NCBI RefSeq assembly: GCF_000739695.1
Contig: NZ_BBIO01000002.1
Span: 62,001 to 126,000 of the forward strand
Reading direction: 5' to 3'
Length of the DNA stretch: 64,000 nucleotides
Source of the DNA: Tepidicaulis marinus
Lineage (GTDB): Bacteria > Pseudomonadota > Alphaproteobacteria > Parvibaculales > Parvibaculaceae
Under the pieces are notes generated by a model. It was not told the DNA's origin. It saw nothing but the letters and a program-made list of their open reading frames with translations, and made no database searches. A program made the translations under genes and the position numbers. Positions 29,888 through 38,369 of the stretch are shown here, piece by piece (position 1 is the first letter of the stretch; each line of letters opens with the position of its first letter).

Positions 29888-29923
29888 CTGCGATCGCTGA
29901 GACAAGCCCGCCCAAGCATGATA

Positions 29924-29952
29924 AAAAGCCCGCTGCCGCTCAGCGGGCTTTT
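29924..29952 (+). terminator. intrinsic terminator of erpA
   Basis: A perfect 12-bp stem (29924-29935 AAAAGCCCGCTG with 29941-29952) with loop CCGCT, followed by GCTTTG. It lies 36 nt after the erpA stop and 14 nt before the xthA start, whose GGAGG ribosome-binding site is just downstream. Confidence 0.85.
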
Positions 29953-29966
29953 GCTTTGGAGGTCTT

Positions 29967-30749
29967 ATGAAAATCGCCACATTCAACGTCAATTCCATCA
30001 AGGTCCGTCTCGGCCATCTGAAAGACTGGTTGAAGGAATCCGAAGCGGATGTGGTGTGCCTGCAGGAAATCAAATGCGTCGATGACGCATTCCCTGCCGG
30101 AGAGATCGAAGACCTTGGCTATAACGTCGCCGTGCACGGCCAGAAGACCTATAATGGCGTTGCCATTCTCTCCAAATACCCGCTTGAAGATGTGACCTGC
30201 GGCCTGCCCGGCAATGACGGGGATGAACAGGCCCGTTATATCGAGGCCGTGGTGCCCGCGGGCGGCACCGTGCTGCGCGTCTGCGGGCTTTACCTGCCGA
30301 ACGGCAATCCGGTCGATACGGAAAAGTTCTCTTACAAGCTGGAATGGATGGACCGGCTCATCGCCCGCGCAAAAGAGCTGCTGCTGCTCGAAGAGCCTTT
30401 CGTGATGATGGGTGATTACAACATCATTCCCCATGAAGACGATGTGCACGATCCGGACGCTTGGCGGAACGATGCGCTGTTCCGGCCGGAATCACGCGCG
30501 AAGTTTTACGAGCTGCTCAATCTCGGCCTGACGGAAGCCTTCCGCGCCTGTCATTCCGAGCCCCATAAATACACGTTTTGGGATTATCAAGCCGGGGCCT
30601 GGCAGAAGGACAATGGCATCAGGATCGACCATTTGCTTCTCTCGCCGCAAGCCGCCGACCGGCTGCGCGCCTGCGACATCGACAAGGCAATGCGCGGGAG
30701 GGAAAAGCCTTCCGACCACGTGCCGGTCTGGGCGGAGCTTGAGTTTTAG
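29967..30749 (+). CDS. xthA: exodeoxyribonuclease III
   Basis: 260 aa, an AP endonuclease / 3'-exonuclease of base-excision repair. Conserved blocks of the EEP fold are ATFNVNSIKVRL, CLQEIKC, GDYNIIPHEDDVHDP, IRIDHLLLS and SDHVPVWAEL. ATG 29967 follows GGAGG. It converges with the M81 gene, 3 nt apart. The erpA terminator overlaps its leader, so it probably has its own promoter or partial read-through. Confidence 0.96.
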   Translation: MKIATFNVNSIKVRLGHLKDWLKESEADVVCLQEIKCVDDAFPAGEIEDLGYNVAVHGQKTYNGVAILSKYPLEDVTCGLPGNDGDEQARYIEAVVPAGGTVLRVCGLYLPNGNPVDTEKFSYKLEWMDRLIARAKELLLLEEPFVMMGDYNIIPHEDDVHDPDAWRNDALFRPESRAKFYELLNLGLTEAFRACHSEPHKYTFWDYQAGAWQKDNGIRIDHLLLSPQAADRLRACDIDKAMRGREKPSDHVPVWAELEF

Positions 30750-30752
30750 GCC

Positions 30753-32261
30753 TCAGCGCACCGGCTCGCCCGGAAAGACATCGCCGCCCGGCATCAGCCG
30801 CACCCCTGCCCGCAAGCGCTTATATGGCAAGAGCGTATGGTCCGCCGGGTTCGGGCCGGGGCTTGCGACCACCAGCACCTCTTCGGCAATGGGCTCGAAA
30901 TCGGCGCGGAAATGCACCGAGCTTTTCACCGCGACGACGCGGTAGCTTGAAGGTTCCGCGCCAAGATGCGTAAACATCGCCTGATCCGCGCATTGCACCT
31001 TGCGCTCGGCCACAACGACATCGACCGCGCCGTGCCGCAAGAGCGCGGCCTTGCCGAGCGAGATCTGCGAGCCTGCATAAAAAGGCCCCGTCGCGGCAAA
31101 AGGCGCATCCGACAGCCGGATCACTTGCCAATCGGTATGAATGGGCTCTTCCGGCGCCCCGCCGGTTTTCGCGCCAAGCGGCAGGGAGATTGCCGCGCCT
31201 TCGCCTGCCTCATGCGCGGCGCGGGCAACTTCCGGATCGTAAATCACGCCCATCAGCGATTTTTCCAAATTGCTATCCAGTATGGTTTTCAGAAGCTCGA
31301 CCGTATCGCCATTGCCGCCCGCGCCCGGATTGTCCTGAGTGTCGGCCAGGATGAAGGGGCCCGGCTTGCCCGTTTCCGTCACATAGGCAAGGGCGGCTTG
31401 CGGCGCCCAGAGCGCGCCCGCGAACCGGTCTTCCAGCGCATAGAGCCGGCGGGCAAGTTCGTCCGCAACACCGTCCGCTTCCTCTTGAGCTGCGGCATAG
31501 ACAAGAACCGAGGGCCCGCAAAAGGAAATATCCGCCGGTGAAAAGCCGGTGGCGAGCGAGACGGATTTCACCGTCCCGCGTTCAAGATCGCCGAGCCCGC
31601 CGTAAATTTCTTTCGCCGGGTCCACCAGCGTGCAGGAAGCGGTGAGCGGAATAAGAAAATCGATTTTCCGGAAGGCGCACGCCGCGCGCGTTCCCTCGCG
31701 CAGCCGCGCTTCCAGCGCTTCGGCAGCACGCTGGCCGGTCTCGGCCATATCGACATGGGGATACGTCCGGTAGGTGACGAGCATGTCCGCATGGGCATGC
31801 ATGGTCTCGCTTATATTCGCATGCAGATCGAGGCTGACGATAATAGGAAGCGAAGGCCCCGTCAGCGCCCGGATACGGGTGAGAAGTTCGCCTTCCCCAT
31901 CTTCCAGATGCTCGCAGACCATTGCCCCGTGCAGATCGAGATAAAGCGCGTCGATGCCTTCTTCCAATGCCATTTCGAGTTTCGACAGCATGGACTGTGC
32001 AATGCGCTCGAAAGCGTCTTTCGTCACCGGACCGGAGGGCGTTGCCGAACACCATAAAAGCGGCACGAGCTCATGGCCGAGCGCTTTTGCCTGATCCATG
32101 AAACCGGAGATGGGGATATTCATGCCGCCAAACGCATTCAGCAGCGCATTGCTTTCCTGCAGCGCAGGCCAGGAATCGGCTTGCTCGAAAGCGGCAAAAT
32201 CCGCCTTCATCGGCGCGAAGGTATTCGTTTCGTGCTGAAAGCCGCCAATGGCGATCTTCAT
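30753..32261 (-). CDS. M81 family metallopeptidase (MlrC-like)
   Basis: 502 aa. The GFQHETNTFAP N-terminus, LDLHGAMV and VSLDLHANIS (Asp-x-His zinc ligands) identify the M81 / microcystinase C family, and the C-terminal MlrC_C domain carries ILADTQDNPGAGGNGDT. MlrC cleaves linear microcystin peptides, but most members have unknown substrates, so the biological target is open. ATG 32261 follows AAGGAGAAGGGAC; the frame upstream to 32309 is not supported. It diverges from the EthD gene. Confidence 0.9.
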   Translation of the reverse strand: MKIAIGGFQHETNTFAPMKADFAAFEQADSWPALQESNALLNAFGGMNIPISGFMDQAKALGHELVPLLWCSATPSGPVTKDAFERIAQSMLSKLEMALEEGIDALYLDLHGAMVCEHLEDGEGELLTRIRALTGPSLPIIVSLDLHANISETMHAHADMLVTYRTYPHVDMAETGQRAAEALEARLREGTRAACAFRKIDFLIPLTASCTLVDPAKEIYGGLGDLERGTVKSVSLATGFSPADISFCGPSVLVYAAAQEEADGVADELARRLYALEDRFAGALWAPQAALAYVTETGKPGPFILADTQDNPGAGGNGDTVELLKTILDSNLEKSLMGVIYDPEVARAAHEAGEGAAISLPLGAKTGGAPEEPIHTDWQVIRLSDAPFAATGPFYAGSQISLGKAALLRHGAVDVVVAERKVQCADQAMFTHLGAEPSSYRVVAVKSSVHFRADFEPIAEEVLVVASPGPNPADHTLLPYKRLRAGVRLMPGGDVFPGEPVR

Positions 32262-32374
32262 GTCCCTTCTCCTTACTCTCTCGATCGTGACGCCCCCCGC
32301 CTCGCACATCGGGCAGGGCTCAGGTTAGACTAGCGCCCACACAAACTGAATATAACGAGGCCAAAGGGATCTTT

Positions 32375-32758
32375 ATGATCAAACTCACATTCTGCCTTAC
32401 CCGTAAAGACGGTATGACGCGCGAGGAGTTCCAGGATTATTGGTTGAACAGCCACGGGCCGCTGGTGCGCAAGCACGCCAAGGCACTGCATATCAAACGC
32501 TATGTGCAGTTCCATAGCCGCGATCTGCCGGACACGGACCCGCTGCGCGCCTCCCGTGCCGGATCGCTGGAAAAGGCACCGGCAACCTATGACGGGGTGG
32601 CGGAGCTTTGGTGGGAAAACCTCGATGAACTGCGCGCCGGCACGCAAACGGACGAAGGCAGGGAAGCCGGACGGGCGCTTTTGGAAGACGAAGCAAAGTT
32701 TATCGCGTTCAAGACCTCCCCGCTCTGGTTCGGCGAGGAAGAAGTGATCGTTGGTTAG
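32375..32758 (+). CDS. EthD domain-containing protein
   Basis: 127 aa, a small ferredoxin-like alpha/beta protein of the EthD family. MIKLTFCLTRKDGMTREEF and YWLNSHGPLVRKHA match the domain start. EthD proteins accompany oxygenases or ether/aromatic degradation systems, but none is adjacent. ATG 32375 has AAAGGG upstream. The stop overlaps the stop of the convergent Sel1 gene by 4 nt. The function is unknown. Confidence 0.88.
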   Translation: MIKLTFCLTRKDGMTREEFQDYWLNSHGPLVRKHAKALHIKRYVQFHSRDLPDTDPLRASRAGSLEKAPATYDGVAELWWENLDELRAGTQTDEGREAGRALLEDEAKFIAFKTSPLWFGEEEVIVG

Positions 32759-33480
32759 CCCCGGCTCTTGCGGGCCTCAAGCCATTGGCGGGCCCGCGCT
32801 TCGCCTTGCAGGCGCACGTCGGCGCTGAAAATACCTTTGAGCTGATCCTGCAGCGCGTTCGCCTGTTCGCGCTCCTCGTCCGTGCCGAGTTTCTTGGCAA
32901 GGTTGAGATACATGGCCCCTTCGACGGGTTCCTCGGCAATGCCCTCACCCTTGGCATAGATGCGGGCAAGCTCAAGAAAGGCAGGCACATAGCCTTTCTT
33001 GGCCGATAGCAGCAGCCAGCGCATCCCTTCCACCCGGCTGCGCGGCACGCCGAGGCCGTTTCGGTGCATCTTGCCGAGATAATATTGCGCTTCCGGATTG
33101 AATTTCAGTGCCGCCTTGTCGAACCAGTCGAGCGCTTTCAAATAATCCCGTTCCAGCTCGATATCCGGAATGCCGGTCAGGTAATACTGCGCAAGGCGCA
33201 CCTGCGCATCGCTATTGCCCATTTCCGCAGCCTGCGTGAAATAGGAAAAGGCCAGCGCATCCGAGGCGGGCACACCCCGCCCGTTCATATAAAGATTGCC
33301 GAGCAGATAGGCCGAAAGCGCATGGCCGTCCGCCGCGCTTGCCTTCCATTCTTCAACCGCCGTTTCCACATCGCCGGAACGGAACGCGGCAATGCCCCGC
33401 TCGAAATCGGCAGCGGCGGTGGCGGGCAGCCCGCCAAGGCCGAGCAATGCGGCAGCTAGAGTGAGCGGCAATTTGCGCAT
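32755..33480 (-). CDS. periplasmic Sel1-repeat (TPR-like) protein
   Basis: 241 aa with a Sec signal peptide (about 1-24, cleavage after TAAA). At least four Sel1-like repeats follow, for example SAYLLGNLYMNGRGVPASD, EAQYYLGKMHRNGLGVPRS and AFLELARIYAKGEGIAEEP. Such solenoids bind proteins; the partner cannot be named. ATG 33480. It lies 36 nt past the Dph6-like gene in the same direction, so ilvD, the ligase-like gene and this one may share a transcript. Confidence 0.9.
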   Translation of the reverse strand: MRKLPLTLAAALLGLGGLPATAAADFERGIAAFRSGDVETAVEEWKASAADGHALSAYLLGNLYMNGRGVPASDALAFSYFTQAAEMGNSDAQVRLAQYYLTGIPDIELERDYLKALDWFDKAALKFNPEAQYYLGKMHRNGLGVPRSRVEGMRWLLLSAKKGYVPAFLELARIYAKGEGIAEEPVEGAMYLNLAKKLGTDEEREQANALQDQLKGIFSADVRLQGEARARQWLEARKSRG

Positions 33481-33516
33481 TTATGCGCCTCCTTCAACTC
33501 GGTCATCGCGCCGGGG

Positions 33517-34188
33517 TCAGCCCGGCAGAAAATCAGCGTAGATGAAACCTTCCCGTTCCACCACCTCTCCGGGCTGGCAAGCAATGGACTTGGTAAACAT
33601 CGGTCCTGCCGTAACAACGGTATGAAACTCGCCCCGTTCCCCGCAAGGATCGACGCTTGCAGGAAGACCGGCAAGCAGAGCAGCATCGAAGCGCCGCCCG
33701 GCAACCTCTTTGGGCGCCTGCCGGGGATCGACGCAAACAAGATGCGCCTCGAGCCCGCCATCGATCATCTCGCGGGCAAGCGCGGCCGTTTCTTCGCCCC
33801 AAAGCGGAAAGACGGGGGTGAGGCCCGTACCTTTCAGCTTTTCCTCCCGGTAGGCGCGTACATCTTCCAGAAAAAGATCGCCGAAAATCATATGGGTGAC
33901 GCCTTGCGCCTTCAGGGCGCTCACCGCTTCTTCCATCCGCGCTTCATAAGTCTCGTTCGGGCAGGGCCATGGAATGGAGACTTTATGACAAGGCAAGCCG
34001 AGCGCTGCGGCCTGCAGGTCCAAAAGTTCCTCACGCACGCCGTGCATGGAAACGCGCGAGAAGGTGCCCGTCACGGTGGTCAGGATGCCTGTGATGTCAA
34101 ACTCGCCCGCCTGGCGCGCTTTATGAAGCGCCCAGGCGGCATCCTTTCCCGAGCTCCAGGAGACATAGGCCTTCGGTTTTTTACTCAC
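33517..34188 (-). CDS. Dph6-related ATP pyrophosphatase
   Basis: 223 aa adenine-nucleotide alpha-hydrolase fold. The PP-loop is SWSSGKDAAW near residues 10-19. The ERGEFHTVV and IFGDLFLEDVRAYRE blocks fit the diphthine-ammonia-ligase-like family. Bacteria lack diphthamide, so this member has an unknown amidation or thiolation substrate. The start is GTG 34188, only 3 nt after the ilvD stop, which implies coupling to ilvD, though no link to branched-chain synthesis is known. Confidence 0.88.
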   Translation of the reverse strand: MSKKPKAYVSWSSGKDAAWALHKARQAGEFDITGILTTVTGTFSRVSMHGVREELLDLQAAALGLPCHKVSIPWPCPNETYEARMEEAVSALKAQGVTHMIFGDLFLEDVRAYREEKLKGTGLTPVFPLWGEETAALAREMIDGGLEAHLVCVDPRQAPKEVAGRRFDAALLAGLPASVDPCGERGEFHTVVTAGPMFTKSIACQPGEVVEREGFIYADFLPG

Positions 34189-34191
34189 GTC

Positions 34192-35916
34192 TCAAATATC
34201 CGCATAACAATGTTTCTCGGCCGCGCCGCCCGGATGGGTCACCGCGCCCTTGCGCGCCGTGCCGACAAGCTGGGCATATTTCCAAAGCGCGCCCGAAGCG
34301 TAATCGGTTTCGCGCGGTGCCCAGTTCTTCCGCCGCGCTTCCAGGACATCGTCATTGACTTCGAGATCGATGCGGCCTTTTTCGGCATCGATAGTGATCA
34401 TGTCGCCGTTTTCGACCAGCGCGATGGGGCCGCCAAGGGCTGCTTCCGGCCCCACATGACCGATGCAGAAACCGCGCGTCGCGCCGGAAAAGCGTCCGTC
34501 GGTGATGAGCGCCACTTTATCCCCCATGCCCTGCCCGTAAAGCGCCGCCGTGGTGGAGAGCATTTCGCGCATACCCGGCCCGCCTCTCGGGCCTTCATAG
34601 CGGATGATCAGAACCTCGCCTTCTTCATATTGCCGGTTCTCGACCGCCTCGAAGGCTTCTTCTTCGCAGTCGAAAACCCGTGCCGGACCTCTAAACCGCA
34701 AGGTCTGCATGCCCGCGACTTTCACGATTGCCCCATCCGGCGCAAGCGTGCCCTGCAAGCCGACAACCCCGCCGGTAGGTGAAAGCGGGTTCGTCACCGG
34801 ATAGATCACTTTCTGGTCTGTATTGAAGGTGACGCCTTCCAGATTTTCTTCCAGCGTCTTGCCCGTCACCGTCAGGCAGTCACCGTGCAGATAGCCGCCG
34901 TCGAGCAGCGTGCGCAGCAGCATGGGCATGCCGCCCGCCTCATACATATCCTTGGCGACATATTGCCCGCCAGGTTTGAGGTCCGCGATATAAGGCGTTT
35001 TCTTGAAAATCTCCGCGACTTCCAGAAGGTCGAAATCGATCCCCGCCTCATGAGCCATGGCAGGCAGATGCAGCCCGCCATTGGTGGAGCCGCCCGTTGC
35101 GGCAACGACGACGGCGGCATTTTCAAAGGCCTTGCGGGTGCAAATGTCGCGCGGGCGGATATTCTGCGCGATGAGGTTCATGACCGCCTTGCCCGAGGCT
35201 TCGGCATATTCGTCCCGGCTTTCATATGGCGCGGGCGCCCCGGCGGAGTTGGGCAGCGCAAGGCCTATCGCCTCTGAAACGCAGGCCATGGTGTTTGCCG
35301 TGAACTGCCCGCCGCAGGCCCCGGCACTGGGGCAAGCCACGCATTCGAGCGCCAGCAGCTCTTCATCCGGCAAATTGCCCGCCGAATGCTGACCAACCGC
35401 CTCGAACACATCGAGCACCGTCACGTCTTTATCCTTGTAGCGGCCCGGCAGAATCGAGCCGCCATACATGAAGACGCTCGGCACATTGAGCCGGAGCATG
35501 GACATCATCATGCCCGGCAAGGACTTGTCGCAGCCGGCAATGCCCACAAGCGCGTCATAACAATGACCGCGCATGGTCAGTTCCACGGAATCGGCAATGA
35601 CGTCACGGCTTGCGAGCGAGGATTTCATCCCCTGATGGCCCATGGCAATGCCATCCGTCACGGTGATGGTAGTGAATTCGCGCGGTGTGCCATGAGCCTC
35701 GTTGACGCCTTTCTTCACGGCCTGGGCCTGGCGTTGCAGCGAAATGTTACAGGGCGCGGCCTCGTTCCAGCAGGTGGCGACGCCGACAAAGGGGCGGTGA
35801 ATTTCTTCATCGCTCAGCCCCATTGCATAATAGTAGGAGCGGTGCGGCGCCCGCTCCGGCCCTTCCGTCACGTGACGGCTCGGCAATTTCGATTTGTCGA
35901 AACGTTTGGCATCCAT
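34192..35916 (-). CDS. ilvD: dihydroxyacid dehydratase
   Basis: 574 aa. IlvD converts dihydroxy-acids to 2-keto acids in isoleucine and valine synthesis. Cluster and metal residues are seen in [11 protein letters not shown] (Cys49), AGCDKSLPG (Cys129) and [17 protein letters not shown] 35916 follows AAGGAGTGCTCCC; the frame upstream to 35985 is not supported. The arrangement suits the [2Fe-2S] IlvD/Edd class; Edd is excluded because no Entner-Doudoroff genes are near and the closest motifs are those of IlvD. No leader attenuator is visible. Confidence 0.95.
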   Translation of the reverse strand: MDAKRFDKSKLPSRHVTEGPERAPHRSYYYAMGLSDEEIHRPFVGVATCWNEAAPCNISLQRQAQAVKKGVNEAHGTPREFTTITVTDGIAMGHQGMKSSLASRDVIADSVELTMRGHCYDALVGIAGCDKSLPGMMMSMLRLNVPSVFMYGGSILPGRYKDKDVTVLDVFEAVGQHSAGNLPDEELLALECVACPSAGACGGQFTANTMACVSEAIGLALPNSAGAPAPYESRDEYAEASGKAVMNLIAQNIRPRDICTRKAFENAAVVVAATGGSTNGGLHLPAMAHEAGIDFDLLEVAEIFKKTPYIADLKPGGQYVAKDMYEAGGMPMLLRTLLDGGYLHGDCLTVTGKTLEENLEGVTFNTDQKVIYPVTNPLSPTGGVVGLQGTLAPDGAIVKVAGMQTLRFRGPARVFDCEEEAFEAVENRQYEEGEVLIIRYEGPRGGPGMREMLSTTAALYGQGMGDKVALITDGRFSGATRGFCIGHVGPEAALGGPIALVENGDMITIDAEKGRIDLEVNDDVLEARRKNWAPRETDYASGALWKYAQLVGTARKGAVTHPGGAAEKHCYADI

Positions 35917-36133
35917 GGGAGCACTCCTTTTGGCGAACCGGCAGTCTTGCGCGCGATAGTAGGCAGCAAAGGCGGGGGGAACCACCCTGTAAACGGTATT
36001 TTTCCGACTATCGGCCCGCTTCGCCTAGGGTGAAGTCTTTCTCCAATTGACCCTCGCGCGCCCCGGGGCCAAGATTTTCCCAACGCACGGGCTCACGTGC
36101 GACGCATAAGCGGAAATAAACAGGGAGAAAGCC

Positions 36134-37222
36134 ATGAAAGCGGCCGTATTGCGCGAAGTGGGGAAACCGCTTCAAATCGAAAATGTACAGATCAACAAAC
36201 CAGGCCCCCATGAAGTGCTGATCCGCACTGTGGCGGCGGGCGTCTGCCATTCCGACCTTCATTTTCTCGAAGGCAAATACCCCTATCCGCTGCCGGCCAT
36301 TCTCGGCCATGAAAGCGCGGGTGTCGTCGAGCAGGTCGGGTCGGAAGTGCGCACGGTGAAACCCGGCGATCATGTCGTCACCTGTCTTTCGGCCTATTGC
36401 GGGCATTGCGAGCACTGCCTGACGGGGCACCTTTCCCGCTGCATGAGCCCCGAAACCCAGCGCCAGGCGGAAGAAGAGCAGCGCCTGAAAGCTGCCAACG
36501 ACGCGGCGATGTTCCAGTTCCTCAATCTTTCGTCCTTTGCCGAGCAGATGCTCATTCACGAACATGCCTGCACGCCCATCCGCAAAGACATGCCGCTCGA
36601 TCTTGCCGCCCTTATCGGCTGTTCGGTGACCACCGGCGTCGGCGCGGTCATTCACACATCAAGCGTGCGTCCGGGCGAAACGGTGGCCGTTATCGGTTGC
36701 GGCGGCATCGGCCTTGCCGCGATCAACGGCGCGGCGATTGCCGGCGCCGGGCGCATCATCGCCATCGATGCCATCGGCTCGAAGCTCAATCTTGCCAAGG
36801 AATTCGGCGCGACGGATGTGATCAACGCAAAAGACGGCGATCCGGTGCAGCAGGTGCTGGACCTGACGGGCGGCGGTGTGCATCACTCTTTCGAAGCGGT
36901 CGGCCTCAAGCAAACCGCCGAGCAGAGCTTCAAAATGCTGGGTAAAGGCGGCACCGCCAACATCATCGGCATGATCCCCGTCGGCGTGCATATCGAACTG
37001 CACGGGGCGGAGTTTCTGCAGGAAAAACGCATCCAGGGCTCCAACATGGGCTCGAACCGTTTTCCCGTGGACATGCCCCGCTATGTCGATTTTTACATGA
37101 ACGGCAAACTGAAACTCGATCAGATGATTTCCCGCCGCATCAAATTGGAGGATGTGAACGAGGCCTTCGAGGAGCTTAAAAAAGGCGAGATCGCCCGCTC
37201 GGTCATCATGTTCGATCAGTAA
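36134..37222 (+). CDS. zinc-dependent alcohol dehydrogenase
   Basis: 362 aa medium-chain dehydrogenase. Catalytic zinc ligands are Cys38 (GVCHSD) and His59-Glu60 (GHES). Four structural zinc cysteines lie at 89, 92, 95 and 103 (CGHCEHC...C). The NAD-binding motif is VIGCGGIGLAA. ATG 36134 follows GGGAGAAAGCC. The substrate is unknown; the sequence type resembles the NDMA-dependent/class III-like group, but glutathione-dependent formaldehyde dehydrogenase is not clearly indicated. It diverges from ilvD over 217 nt, where TTGACC (36047-36052) is a possible -35. Confidence 0.92.
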   Translation: MKAAVLREVGKPLQIENVQINKPGPHEVLIRTVAAGVCHSDLHFLEGKYPYPLPAILGHESAGVVEQVGSEVRTVKPGDHVVTCLSAYCGHCEHCLTGHLSRCMSPETQRQAEEEQRLKAANDAAMFQFLNLSSFAEQMLIHEHACTPIRKDMPLDLAALIGCSVTTGVGAVIHTSSVRPGETVAVIGCGGIGLAAINGAAIAGAGRIIAIDAIGSKLNLAKEFGATDVINAKDGDPVQQVLDLTGGGVHHSFEAVGLKQTAEQSFKMLGKGGTANIIGMIPVGVHIELHGAEFLQEKRIQGSNMGSNRFPVDMPRYVDFYMNGKLKLDQMISRRIKLEDVNEAFEELKKGEIARSVIMFDQ

Positions 37223-37246
37223 ACGGGACTCTCATCCCGGGGCAGG

Positions 37247-37277
37247 AAAAGGCGGCGCGGTTTCAGCGCCGCCTTTT
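37247..37277 (+). terminator. intrinsic terminator of the alcohol dehydrogenase gene
   Basis: A perfect 12-bp stem AAAAGGCGGCGC (37247-37258) with 37266-37277, loop of 7 nt, ending in TTTT. It lies 24 nt after the stop codon. Confidence 0.88.
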
Positions 37278-37408
37278 GCATGTCCGCCGCACAACGGGCG
37301 TAAAATGCTCCGTTTCCGCCATTTTACAAATTGTAACAACGTTCTCCCGCGGCTTGAAACGGGCTGCATCCCCGCACATTTCCAAAAGGTCACCAACGGA
37401 GGACACCC

Positions 37409-37795
37409 ATGTCTCACTCTGCAAACGCCGCCTCATCCAGCAGTCCCCTTGCAGCCATCGGCCTTGAACGGATGGACGATTGGCCGAAAGGCGCCTGGAT
37501 CGCGATGATGATCGGCGGGTTCATCGTTTTCTGGCCACTCGGCCTTGCCATTCTCGGTTACATGATTTGGAGCGGAAAAATGCGCGGTTGGAAGAATAGC
37601 TGCAGACACGCGGGCAGCCGGCACCGGTCCCGCCCGACAGGCAATACTGCCTTCGATGCCTACCGGGAAGAAACCCTGAAACGGCTCGAAGAAGAGCAGC
37701 ACGCCTTCGAAGAATTTCTCGACCGCCTGCGCCGCGCCAAGGACGAGAAGGAATTCGAGGACTTCATGGCCTCGCACAAAGAACAAAGTGCTTAA
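37409..37795 (+). CDS. DUF2852 domain membrane protein
   Basis: 128 aa. The DDWPKGAWIAMMIGGF segment and one long hydrophobic stretch (about 29-54), followed by a basic region and a charged C-terminal coiled coil (about 85-125, EETLKRLEEEQHAFEEFLDRL), match the DUF2852 family of alphaproteobacteria. The function is unknown. ATG 37409 follows ACGGAGGACACCC. It is monocistronic, bracketed by two strong terminators. Confidence 0.9.
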   Translation: MSHSANAASSSSPLAAIGLERMDDWPKGAWIAMMIGGFIVFWPLGLAILGYMIWSGKMRGWKNSCRHAGSRHRSRPTGNTAFDAYREETLKRLEEEQHAFEEFLDRLRRAKDEKEFEDFMASHKEQSA

Positions 37796-37800
37796 AACAA

Positions 37801-37827
37801 AAACCCCGGCAGGTCACTGCCGGGGTT
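37801..37827. terminator. bidirectional terminator between convergent genes
   Basis: A perfect 11-bp stem AACCCCGGCAG (37802-37812) with 37817-37827, loop GTCA. The minus strand runs on into TTTTTGTTTTAAG, a strong terminator for the lipoprotein gene; the plus strand has TTAATTCG after the stem and serves the DUF2852 gene less strongly. Confidence 0.88.
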
Positions 37828-37846
37828 AATTCGTGATCGGTACAAA

Positions 37847-38297
37847 TTAGCTTGTGGGTGTGGACTGAGCGGAGGTAACGGGTTTAGGTGTCTTTTCATT
37901 TACATTTGCCACCGGATCTTGCGGTACAAGCGTAATATTCACCGGGCTGGTGTACTTATTATCTGCGCCAGAAGCGGAATCGATCGCCCAACCGATCCCC
38001 CCACCCAAAATCACATTACCAACCGTGGCACCTGCCACATCCGACTTGTTAAAGTAGCTTGCTTCTTGATAACCGTCTTTCAGGCAAACTATCGTAATGT
38101 CGTGTTTTGTTTTCCGAATAGTGACGGCGCCTGGTGTCGGGGACACACGCCCAATAGCGACCCCTTCCCGTTTCAGCTCACAATTCGCACCGGTCGGATT
38201 TGTGTTCACCACAATCTCCTGCGATGTGCCTTCAATGATCGACGAGCACCCCCCCCAAAAGGAAAGTCGCTGCAACAACGGCAAAAATAGTTTTCAT
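37847..38297 (-). pseudogene. frame-broken PEGA-like lipoprotein gene (G8 run)
   Basis: From ATG 38297 the frame reads MKTIFAVVAATFLLGG and then runs into a stop (GVLVDH*), because a run of eight Gs (minus strand; 38249-38256) is one base too long. With seven Gs the frame would continue as LLGGCSSIIEG, a perfect lipobox, into a 149-aa lipoprotein. The downstream frame is intact: IVVNTNPTGANCEL, VSPTPGAVTIRKTKH and a glycine-zipper-like GNVILGGGIGWAIDSASGA, resembling PEGA-domain outer-membrane lipoproteins. The good codon content of both parts points to a recent slip, phase variation or a sequencing error rather than old decay. About 52% GC over 37921-38220 by hand count. Confidence 0.8.
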
Positions 38298-38369
38298 GGA
38301 ACCCCCAAGATAGAATTGGAAGTTTCAGCTTATAGATAGAAAATTACAAAGAAAACTGAATCTTTTAGC

